64,000 nt of DNA from Piezodorus guildinii (taxonomy: Eukaryota > Arthropoda > Insecta > Hemiptera > Pentatomidae). Positions 45,500 to 57,800 of this stretch are shown piece after piece (position 1 is the first letter of the stretch; each line of letters begins with the position of its first letter). The stretch covers positions 88,581,169 to 88,645,168 of the forward strand of contig CM041292.1 in assembly GCA_023052935.1 (NCBI GenBank), written 5' to 3'. Position numbers and translations under genes: made by a program. A model generated the notes under the pieces. The model was not told where the DNA came from, made no database searches, and worked only from the letters and a program-made list of their open reading frames with translations.

Positions 45500-47550
45500 A
45501 TTTCCTATTTTGACTTTGTTATGTATGGCAAGACCCATAGAAATTCTTTAGGAAATAATTAATTAATAAAATTAAAGGATAGACTTTTAAGGCTGAATTA
45601 AAGAGAGAATGAGTAGCTCACTTTAACTTAATCTGGGGATACTTATAACTTACTTCTTTGTAATAAACTTATTTATCATTATGTGGCTGTGCATATCTTA
45701 CTGTAATTAAGGTTTTTTCATTATGAAAAACATGATTATATTAAATAAATAATAAATTTATCATTAAATTAAAATAGGAACAATAATAACTACTTATGAA
45801 TCAACTATATAAATTCAAAATTCCTTTATTCATACTAATCAATATCTAACCTTACTTAGTAACTTGTGTTAATTGAATATTTTATTTCTTAACTTATTTA
45901 AAACTGCTTTACGATTAAAAAAAGTTTGCTATTTTGTTTATAATAAACAGAAAAGACCAGATTATAGATATTTTAAGTGACGACTACAATCAACCCTTTA
46001 AGTCATGGTCTCACCAAATTATTATTTCATTACAACTTACACGATTTGTTATTTTATGAATTCAGTTAATTCAACACAAATTATAAGTGTCTCCAATGTT
46101 GGCTTCGTATTTTATTACTGAGTGCTGATTATTCTAATTTTCATTTTTTGCCCCTTTATTAAAGTAACTCCATAAGTTAATTTTAAGAATATATTTTTTT
46201 TTTAATCATGGAATAATCAGAACCCAGGAGTTACAAAATGTATATATACAACTACATTTACTTATACATTATATGTAAAGTACATGTATATTTGGAATAT
46301 AAATGATTTATTATTGTTCACATCTAGAATATATATTTATAAATTGTTGAAAAAAAAATTATAGGTGATTTAAATAATTATGCTTTATAGTCATTCCAGA
46401 TTATTAGTTTCTAGCAACTTCATTATAATGTTAATTTTCTACTGTTAATTTATTTCTAATAGTTATGATACTTCGTTATGAATGTTTTTTAAGGCTTAAT
46501 TTGCTTTCCGCCATATATATTCTTGATTTATTTTCAACTATTGTTTACAGATTTGTTTATATGCTTTTCAGTATTTTTTTTCTAGTTTAAACCATATCAT
46601 GTTTCTTGAAACAATGTAATTTTTAAAAATTAAATTTACTGGTGCAGATGAAACAATAATAAAGGAAATGATGTGCGTCTTTCATCATTTTTTCCCCATA
46701 TTTTCTCCTTCCTGTTCAAATTAACTTTCCTCATGGGAATAAAAAAAAAAAAAGAAAAGTGATTTATTACCTTATTAATTATAAATTTAATATGATAATA
46801 CTTAAGTGATTCTCAGGGTAACAAATACTTTATGCTGAGCATAATCAAATAATTATGAGTGATACAATGGAAGCTTAGAGAAAAGAAAATAGCTTTAGGA
46901 TTAGTATAAATTACATAGGTTAATGATTAAACGACTTTTGACAGTTTTTAACTAATTCATGGTATCTATAACAACTAAAAATACCAGATGTCCTTTGGAG
47001 AATAACATTTATTTGTAAAAAAAAAAAAAATGAGGTAATTATTTCATGATTATTTTCTCTAAAAGATTCCAAGTTCTTCGGATAAGATCCAAATATTCCT
47101 TTGTTGTGATCATTCATAAAGGTTATATATAATATTGGGAATGGTGGAGGAACTGATTGAGAAATATGAGTGGAGGAACTGATTATGTATTAGCATGTCA
47201 ACATGCAACTATTTTACTAGTTCAAGAGTGCTTACAAGTTTTATGCTGTGTTCCAGGAAAGATATACTAATTAGCTGTTAAGATATATGTAATATATATA
47301 TATATATATATTATATATATTTATATATATAAAAAATTTTTAAGAAAGAAGCTATTTATGAATAGAAACTTTATTTTTTATTAAATTAGAATATTTCTAA
47401 TCCAAAAAAAGAAATGGGGCCAAAGAAAAATTTGTTGGAAGCCCTAAAAGGATGCAAGATGAATAGAGAAATACAGAAAAATCTTATAGAATTTGGGAAA
47501 TAAAAGAGAATGAAATAATTTTGCATTTCATTTTTCACTCTGAAGTGTAG
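45500..47550. other. Intergenic AT-rich stretch between convergent genes
   Basis: Space between the 3' ends of VPS26 and DPH2. It contains an A-run (46740-46753) and an imperfect (AT)n run near 47290-47330. No gene was seen. Confidence 0.4.
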
Positions 47551-47559
47551 TTATAATTA

Positions 47560-47785
47560 GGCGCTAGGATTTGGTGATGAGTCTTGGGCCTACTCAACCA
47601 AATTTATCCGCTGGCCCCCACCTACAGCAGCAACCATCCTTTTCCGCCTTTCCCCATTAGCTGCTCAGTCAGTAGCCTCCTTGGTATTTCTTTGCCTAAC
47701 ATTTAGGCTACATGGCCACTCCAAAGCAGTCTTTCTGCACTCAGAACTTGAGAAATATTGAGTTTTTTGTAATTGCCTAAGAGCT
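47560..47785 (-). pseudogene. Reverse transcriptase C-terminal scrap
   Basis: Minus strand: SGHVA, a stop, then MLGKEIPRRLLTEQLMGKG corresponds to the 'WAGHVxRMxxxxIPKRxxxxxxxGKR' end of RTE-like/jockey-like ORF2. Short and decayed. Confidence 0.5.
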
Positions 47786-47789
47786 CCTA

Positions 47790-48129
47790 TTCCTACCTTA
47801 AAAAAAAAAAAAAAAAACCTCTACAACCAATGATAGGTCTTGGGTTCTCAGTACATTTTTTTTTTTTTTCCATCCCTCCCTTGCCTTTGAATGCTATACA
47901 GGGATTTCTCAGGTCAGGAGATGAGGGTAGAGGATAAATAACGAGTTTAAGGCCTCCCAACACAGAGGCAAACTCGCAATTATTTTATTCTAAGGTTTTG
48001 GACAACACGGGCTAAACCACTCGGCCATCCCGCCAAAAGACAGCAGGGGGTCACCCATCCAAGTACTAACCTAGTCCAATGTGGCTTAACTTCAGTGATC
48101 AGAGGAGAACTGGTGTGTTCAAGTGGTAT
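47790..48129 (-). repeat. SINE with a composite 5S rRNA + tRNA head
   Basis: Minus strand, 48129-48041 is a 5S rRNA-derived block: ATACCACTTGAACACACCAG, TCTGATCACTGAAGTTAAGC, GGTTAGTACTTGGATGGGTG. It keeps both the A-box region (GAAGTTAAGC) and C-box (GGATGGGTGACC) of the 5S internal promoter. It runs straight into a tRNA-like head GGCGGGATGGCCGAGTGG (48035-48018) with an A box. The body ends at about 47790 with a SINE-B-type end TACTGAGAACCCAAGACC after a T/A run. The first ~12 and last ~15 bases of 5S are absent, so it is not a working 5S gene. Confidence 0.75.
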
Positions 48130-48134
48130 TTCTG

Positions 48135-48310
48135 TGGGTTCTCAGTACTTACAGGGTCTCTTACTTTTTCATGGCCAATAGCAAGGAGATCATTATGCCT
48201 AAATCACACTCAGTCACCAGGTTTTTCACCCAATTTCTGGTTACTTACTTCGAAGAGGTAAATAGCGTCCCAGGAAGGTCTCTAAACTCCAGGTTTTAGA
48301 TGATTATAAG
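48135..48310 (-). repeat. SINE-B partial copy
   Basis: Minus strand: AAACCTGGAGTTTAGAGACC, CTTCCTGGGACGC, CTGGTGACTGAGTGTGATTT, then TACTGAGAACCCAC as 3' end, parallel to 37705-37930. It abuts the 5S-derived block of the next SINE. Confidence 0.65.
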
Positions 48311-48879
48311 ATTATTAGGTGTAAAAGGGCCTTATAGTGGCAAAGCTTTGTTTGTCTGGAGTAGTGATAGTTACTAGTGAACACCGGTTTGCTAAACTTA
48401 TCCTATTATTTAGCTCACGTTCAACTGCATTATTTCAAGTGTAGGATAAAAATTAATATTCAGAATAAATCATCCAATTCACAAAGTAAATGAAACATAT
48501 GCGAATTATAATATTTCACTTTGTTTTATAGGTACAAATAATTTATTTATAATTTAGGTAACTCAGATTAAGACTAACAATAAAATATGACATAAATTTG
48601 ATAATATAAGAAAGGTTTCAGATTAATACTAAGTAAAAACTAAATTATATATTTAATTAAGTAAAAAAAAAATTCACAGACTTTACAAAAGGTCAATTTT
48701 TTTAATTTTTTAAGTACCTAACATAATTTTATATGATATTAATGTTACATGACACAATTTGAAATCATTTGTACTATCTTCAACAAACAATAAAACAGGT
48801 TAAAATGCTAAAACTGGTGAGAAATAATTAAAATTCATCCAACATTTATACAAACTAATCCCTTTTTGGCCAGTTATTG

Positions 48880-51800
48880 TCAGACATTGGGCTCCTCTTC
48901 ATAACCAGTGGATGTTCCATGCCTTCCTTTAACTGCTAATGACACTGGAGTTTCGCCAATCACCTGTTCTAAACCAAACCATGTTTTTTCCTGCTTTCCT
49001 CTGAAATATGAGTATAATTACTAAACATTATTATAAGGTTTAATATAACTTATACTATGAATCCTGGAATCACAGGACATTTTGTAATGTCTAAATGTAG
49101 GACATCATTTTTTATATTTAAGTTTTGTAACTATTAAAGTAAGATGGGAACAAAAAAGATATACATTATTTTTGGAGAGATTCCTTTTTCAGCCCAAATA
49201 AATATTTAATTCAGAAAAAGGGGAGTGATGCATGGAAGATATTTAACTCACAGTGTGCAGATGAACTAATGTAGATGTAGAACTTAGTATATGTAAAAAA
49301 ATGAAAAAAACAAAACAATAACAATTAAAAATATATTTAATAATGAGCAAGACAACTTAAACCCAATGTAATTTTTTTAACATTTAAAATTTATTTTAAT
49401 TAGGGACATCTACTGTTCTCCATGTCCCGGGTTCACAATTTAGTGACAATGATACATATGGAAAGTATGTATAAACATATATTTGAAAAAATAATTATGG
49501 AGAAATAGTTTTTTTTTTCAAGTCCTGAGAATGGGGTAGACCGTGAAATGCTGATAAGATATTTTAATAATAAATTTATAATAACAGAAGAAAATGATCA
49601 GTCTTTATTTCAAACTATAATTGAATAAATTTGAGATTCTTTCAAAGAAATATAAGAGGTAGATCTTTAATCTGTCATTTCAGCCATGGGGCGATCCTGG
49701 GGTAGCTTCCTGTAGCACACCCAGCCTCTATAAAGTGGGTACTAAAAAAATAGGGACAGCCTAGTAGGTAAGCTTGATCTTAAACTAATCCTCCTTGAAA
49801 GGCCACTGGCCAAGAAACATCACAAATTCATGAGAGTTTAAAGTTAATAAAAATATATAAGAAACAATGTTACAGGACAAAAAGTATATAAATATGAGCT
49901 TCCCTGTTTGGTAATTATCACTATAACCAGTACTTTATTTTATTTAGGTACATTAAATTTAATTTCAAGGTTTAGAAAGAATTATTTCCAAACTAATAAT
50001 TTCAATTTCTTTCATTTAATACATTATGTATTTTAGAATTATATTAATGGTGGTTCGTAAAATATAGAAATACTTCATTTTTTTCTTCTATTATCTAAGA
50101 AAAACTGACAAGCATGAAGACCCAGACCGTTTTTACTGGTTTGTTTCTCTATTCAGAGCCACTCTTTGGAATTGAAACGTTTAGCATCCACCTTCCTTTC
50201 TGATTCGGCCTTTATAGTCATTATTTATTTTCTATATTTAAGTTTTATGAGTGCACCCACAACCAACTTTTCTCCAATTATTCATTCTATGGTCGACTAT
50301 TCTCTCATCATCATAACACAATGATATTTTGAAAAATAAACTCTTTATAAACAGTTCTCACCCAATTCTTTGTGATGATGAAGCCAATGCTTTTTCCTGA
50401 TTAACTGCCAGTTCAGTGGAATCACTCGCACTGTCATTACTAAATTTATTCATTTTACCGGTAATCAATGAAACATTGGAGGTGTCTTCAACTTCATTAA
50501 ATGGAATATAATTTTGTCCTCCTAAAGGAAACAAATAAAAATGTTTAATGGTGGAAACACATATCTATCTGAGTCTGTAGAAGAACTAAGTCTACTAGCC
50601 TTTCATAAATGTTTCAATCATGGGAAATTGCAACATTAACTAAAAAAGAAAAAAAAATGTATTTAATCATCTAATTATTAGTAAAGAGATTAATAATAGA
50701 TAAGTGAAATATAATTCATTAAAAATCACAAACTATAAGAATATCATTAAACACTTGAACATAATAATAAATTAGTGACAATATGGATTAAATGTTAGTT
50801 TAAAAAATTTTTGATCCCACAAAATAGAAAGATCATTTCAGTATAACAGCAGTGTAATGTTTTAAAAGCTTAGGCAAACAATTAAAAGTAATAAATTCTT
50901 TTTACCTGGAATCAAATCCCTGAAATCCCTGGTCAAAGTATCATCCCAAGTTCTGTTACTGTTCAATGCCAACTCAACCTCTAGAAGACCAACGACTGGT
51001 TGTATTAAATCCCTTCTACTTGGCAACTCTAGTTCAGTACATCCGATAACAACAAACAATTCCATCTAAAAAATCATTATAATCTATAAAAATCTAAAAA
51101 AGTATTTTTCATTAATGTGAATTTAAATGATTAATTGATTTTTGAATTGGATACATTGATTTACTACAATAAGTATTCCAATCAAGGGACATTTTACTTT
51201 GCATATATTTTTTTTTTTTTATAAACAATCTCAATAATTTAAGATACTTCCAATTTCTTTATTTGACCAATATGAACAATATTTGTTAGGAAGTATGTTC
51301 CCACTCTCATGGATGTTAATGTTCTGCTTGACCAGGATATAGGAAATTTTAAGGAATCTCCTCTTCCAAGCTAATGATTTTAAACCTGATTAATAACAGT
51401 CAGAAGATGTATTTAAGTCCAATAGTTCAATTATTATAATTTTATACATAATTATATTATAAAATTATTATTTTAGTATACACACAATCATTAATACGTT
51501 CAAGAGGAGTTTTCTAGCATAGAAATGTCACATTTTTTTTTACTATCCAATACACAACAATCAATCAAGAGAAAAGAAACAAAAGGCTTATCAGTTACAA
51601 TAAATTGAGCATTTTTGATAAGTCCATCAATACCATGAAGGTATAGGGTTCTATATTTGGTAAGAAACCAACATTATTTCACTTTTGTAATAGTTTACCA
51701 TAATTCCTACAACATTGATCCACCTAACAGGGCAAGTTGATTGCATGACCAACCTATTCTTCAAGATTGGGAAAGTCAAGAATCATTCTGAGAAACAGCA

Positions 51801-54800
51801 ATATAATAAACTTCAACCTTTTAATGATACCATTTAAGTAGAGGTTGCTAAGGCGACAACCTCAACACTATTGTTTACCAAGGCCAAAACAAGGGATGAA
51901 ATGTCTTTGAATAATGCTTTTCTGGTTTTTCTCGAGGCCCATTGAATGATCTATTACTTAATTTATGCAGAAAGAGTATGTTTCTGATTCTAGTTATGTG
52001 AGAATGACACTCTTACTACTGTACAGCGTTCAGTTGAAAAGAATTTGCCTGACTAACTAATTGTACTATTTTACTGTAAAGGATAGTACTAACTGGAATT
52101 CATTATTCAAACTGTTTGTTGCAGATATTGAGCACCTCTTTACTTCGGAATTATGTATTCATAGATTTATACAAGTAAAAAAAAGAGTGAAAACAGCAAA
52201 AGATTGGTGAATTCAGGAGTTATTTGCAATAAGCATGAGTATGTACTTGTAGATATACTAAGATTGGAAAATGGAAAGGAAAACATCTGATGATTTAGAA
52301 TATATATAACAAATGGTTAGCTGGTTCATTGAGTTTCCATTCGCCCTGATGATGACCCACAATAGGGGTCGAAACGTTGGCAGAAAATAAATGGTTGAAA
52401 CTACCTAATTTTTTCATTCATCGACCGCCACCCGGACTAATTCCTCCTAGTAATTCTCAACGGTCAACTAATTATATCCAATATTCTATAAAAAATTGTA
52501 AATGTGAAATTGCTAAAATAAAAGCAAATGATTTGTTTACATGAAATACTTTATTATTTATATTTGTTTTCCTTAATTTTGAAAACAGTACCATGGAGGA
52601 AGAAAAGTCACAACAAAATGTTTAAAAGTTGCACTGAACACCTCTAATTTTGTTCAAATGGCTTTCATATTTATTTGAGTTATAATATTAACTGTGAAAA
52701 ACGCAGCCTTAATAAAATGCAAAAAAATTATTGTAATTAACCTCTGGAAAGTTTGTGAGTTTAGCGACTGTTGGCTTCCCAACTGAAATAACATATACTT
52801 TCTTGTTCCATTTCTTGGCTAACACTTTGACACGATCTATTGCTTCAAGATACCCCTTCATTGTGAGGGTTACTACAACGACTGTCAATGACTCAGCAGC
52901 TTTTATTTCTTCAACCAGATAGGAAATGTGTTTGTAGGCATTCAAAATATTATATTTTTCTACTCCAGTTTTGAAACTACAATTCCAAATTTCAGCACCT
53001 ATAATATACTTTAAATATAAATAGTTGATAATTAATTTTTATCATAGATACAAGTTAATAAACTATTACATTATGTTTAAAAATATATTACTAGGATATA
53101 AACAAAGTGTTTTTCTCAATACATTATTTAATATATTAAAAAAAAAAAGTTTATAAATTATTCTTTATCATCCTTATGCTAATTAAACCTGGATAATAAA
53201 AATTAAGGACTCCCACAGAGGCATCGTCAGATTATCCACAGCAACATAAAGGGAAGTTAAATGATTGAACAAACAAACAAATCAAAGAACACATCAGCAG
53301 TAACATAACTATAACGCAAAAGCACAATCTGAAATCTGATAGTAAATACAAAAATTATAAACCATCTCAGCATCAAAGAAAACCTTAATTGTAATAGTGA
53401 ACTGAAATGTGAATTATATGTTCATAACAGAAATTACCTAATCAACAAGACAGTGAGGGAATAATTAAATTATTTCGAAAATTCTTGTTTAAATATAATA
53501 ATTGTTTTAAAATTTAATCAAAAAAGAAAATTAGAAGTTACATTAAAAATTGGGAGGCTTATTATTAAAGAAAATTATTAAATTTATAACTTTTGTTAAA
53601 ACAGTTTAATGACAATTATTTTATTGAACTCATTAACCATAATGTAAAGTGGAATAAAAATTCAATAGGTAATTTCTTGAGTCTAGTATTGATATTGCAC
53701 CCTTTGTATAGTTGTGTTGGGTTTAGAGATTTTATATTCCCATAAGTCAGTCATTTATAAAAATAGAGAAAAAAATAGTAAACAACTATTTATTGCACAT
53801 TCAACATTTTGACCCATTATAGTTTTTATCTTTTAATTGTCCCACCAATCTGCTGAGTGGGCCACGCCCTCCACCTCCCTGCCTACACCCATGATTGAGT
53901 CTATATATTGCTAAATTTAAAATTTAACACGTCATTCCTGTCAGGTCATGGCTGTTTGCACTATAAACCGAAAATCACTCAAGAACTAAGTAGTAACACA
54001 TAACATCCTTTAAATATAATGAAATTAAACTTAATTAACAGTGAAATGAAATAAACATAATAAAAAATGGAATGAAATAAACATTATGAATAATAGAACA
54101 AAATAAACAATGGAACATAAACATGATGAACAATGGAATGAAATAATGATTTGATACTTAGAAACACTAAGTAATCAATAAAAATATGAAGTTATGTGTG
54201 GATGTAATTAGTTGACTGTTGAGAATTACTGGAAGGAATTAGTCCAGGTGGCGGTCATTAAATGAAACAACTAAATAGTTTCAACTATTTATTGTTTGCC
54301 AACGTTTCGACCCCCTTTATGGGTCATCATCAGGGCTAAACAGATACAAAAGAATATAATTTCAATGACATTACATACGTGGGATTTTCTCTGTCTATCC
54401 CACTATATATATTGTTTTGTTTTTCATTATTATGGTTTGTTGTTTTGTTTTTATTTATTTTTTTTTTTATTTTTAAATCTATTTTAGGTATCCATATAAT
54501 TCTATATATGTATTTATTTTGTTTTGTTTATGTATTTAAAATTTTCTAAATGTCTTCACTATCCAATTTATTCCAACTTGTATTTATGTTTATTTAACTT
54601 TTTATCAACCTGTAAGATTTGTCAATTAGTGTATTTTACAATGTTCCATTATTATTTTTATTTTTTCCACCCTGTTATCTTTGGATACCTTTAACAGAAT
54701 TAGGGATAATTAAGTTGGTAGATACAGTCAGTTTTTCTCCATATACATCTTCCATCACTGTTCTTACTATTATATAGGTGATATTTCAAGAATTGAATTA

Positions 54801-57800
54801 GAATTTTTTTATCCTGTATCATTATTATAATCATAAGTTAAATTTCATTGATTCTTTGTATGGTAGTATTAAGAATTTTAGTCATTGTTGTCAGACTCTG
54901 TCCATAAATCGGTACGTACTTTCCATTCTACCTTTTTTCCTACGTATTTTCCATCCTACCTACCCCCCCATCTACCAAACAGTACCTAGTTTCCATTCTC
55001 CCACCATGCGGTAAGCATCTCCACTCTACTTCATATTTTTATGTTTCATATTTCATGTAAATTATTTATACCTGTGTAAATTTTGTTTAGTAAACATTTT
55101 TTTTCTGTATAACACTTTCATTATTATACTATAGTCATTGTATTTTAATTAAGTTTTTTTTACATATATAGTTCTTCTGTTATATTTTAATACCAACGTT
55201 CTCTAGCTCAATAGGTTATATAATATTGTATGTAATGCCATTGAAATTGTATCTTTTTAGCCCTGATGATGACCCACAAAGGGGGTCGAAACGTTGGCAA
55301 ACAATAAATGGTTGAAACTATTTAGTTGTTTGATTTAATGACAGCCACTCGGACTAATTCCTTCCAGAAATATGAAGTTAGTTTGGAACCACAAGAGGAA
55401 ATGCAATTTTAAATTATCTTTATATGTAATACAACTAAAGATATGACATGTATGCATAATACCTTTGAATATGTAAGAAAAATTCTTAAAACAAGCATCT
55501 GTTTGGTCACCAATGTATATAAAATTTTTAGGTGCATTATCTGGTAAGCAGTAACCATGGGAAAACCTTACCTAAAAATGAGTAAATTTAAAGTCCTTTT
55601 ATTTAAAAAAGACAAAAATGTTATAAAAGAATAGAATTGAAGATCTTACTTCCGAATGTGCACCGGTTTCTTTCAGTTTACAATGGGCTGAGCAATGTTT
55701 ATTATGTTCATTGCCAAACAGAATTTCTGGTATAATAGCCTCTTTTTCTGAAAAACATTTCTGTATTTCATCTAAAACATTGGGAAAGTAATCAAAGATC
55801 AAATTATTATTATTAAAAGTACAAGAAGAAATATAATTTTATAGTTTATATATAAAAAAAAATACACCTTAAGACAGAAACATGTATGTCGAATATCTTT
55901 GAATAGAAAAAAAAAATTGATTTCCTTTAAAGAATTTTTTTTAAAGAAATGACTAAGTAGACATTCAAGATTAATTCTTGAATTCCAATTCTATCTGATA
56001 TAGAAATAAAATATTAAGGATACTAGAACTAGAATTCTATTATTTTTTTGTTAGTGTAAGATAACTTTTGACTGCATCATCAAAGTGTCAAAGCATTGGA
56101 CAATTTAAACATAACAACAAAATAAAATTGATAAATTCTTATAAAATTCAACATAATGTATTGCAGTCCAATTTAACCAGTTTAATTTCTCATTTTTTAG
56201 ATCAATATTCATTATTCATGAGGAAAAATTGTAGTATTCCAAAAAGTAAATTATTATACATTTTAAAAAACCAATATATATTAGTTGTATTATTACCTAA
56301 GAGATGATGGTAACCAACATCATAAATTACTATTATAGAACCATTCATTTCAGAAATAAGAGATTTAAGTGAGCTTAAATCCATTTTCCTCTTTCGAAAA
56401 ATATTAAGAACTGGTATCTGTGGTGATGATGTAAGACAAGAATGACCAAAATGAACGATAGCATCTCCTCCAATATGTTGAGCCGCAATTTCATCCACAC
56501 AACAACTGAAACAATATAAGCACATAAACAAGCAAGAAGAAATTGATGAATAAATCATCCTAATACAGTCATAAAACTATTAACTTAATACTTTGAGGGT
56601 TTGAACATCAAAAAGTTTTAATAATTTTTCCTTGGATGATCAATATACATTACTGATTTAAAAACAACTAATTAGGAAAATATGAAGCAGGGAGTATCAT
56701 AGGGATCAAAGAATGTTAGAATATTACACTTATTTAAGTTCTGATAATTGACATTTATCTGAAATCTCAAGTTCAAAATTTCTATTCACATAACTATTTA
56801 TTTTATCTATTAATTTTAATATCTAATAAATTTATGTTGTTCTTGAATATATTTTGAATTTGTTGATAACATCAGTAAAGTATTTTTACAATATTTTAGC
56901 AATTACTTTCTACTTGACTCTAATTATGATTTTTTTTTTTTTTTTTTTATGATTTCCCTACTATTCATAAATCTTACTATAACCTTAATTTTGTAAATCA
57001 CATTTATTTTATTAGTTAGCACTATATTACATTTTTTGTAGCATGTTTTGGAGTTTTTATTGCAAGTATTAAGATTTTTTTACTGCCCAAAACTCAGACT
57101 TTATTTGTAATATTCATCGGTGTTAAAATCTATAGAGCTTTCCATAATTCTTGTCTTGACTTAACTTCTATAACTACCAGTAGAGCCATCCCACCTGCCA
57201 ACGCCTCCTTAGGTGAATTTCAGTTCAGGTGAGTGAGATTTACAGTCCTTGTGTAACCTGAGAGAGGTATTCAATTGTTTAAATTGAATCTCCTTTCCAT
57301 CTCCTTTAACACAGATCTTTTCCAAGTGATGAGAGGTCGTCCTTTTTGACATACTCCCCGAGGGTTCCAGCCCAGTGCCGATCTTACACCAGCTCCAGGC
57401 TGCTTCTGAGAGTAAGACCAATCCAGTTCCACTTCCATCTTGTAATATCAAGCTCAATCAGCCTCTGCCCAGATCCACACCAAAGCTCATGATTAGACTT
57501 TTTCAGGGCATCTGATGTTAGGGGTATGTCAGAGACAGAGATTGGTAACAAATATCTGCAGCCTCGGTTGATACTCTAAGTGACTTTTTAAGTTTCTGAC
57601 CCATATATTGGTTTAAAAGATAATTGGAAATAAAGCAAGTATACATTGACTGGTGAACAGCAATAATAAGAAAGAAATTACTTTAGATTTCAAAACTTTC
57701 AAAGAGTGGATTAGTTGACATAGAATCCTAGATAGTAATGATAATAATTATCCAATATTATTAGGACTACTTTTGCAAAAATATTTTTCTTTGGTTTAAC

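Noticed and set aside
48041..48129. 5S rRNA gene
   Set aside because: Lacks both ends of 5S and carries several changes; joined to a tRNA-like head, so treated as part of a SINE.
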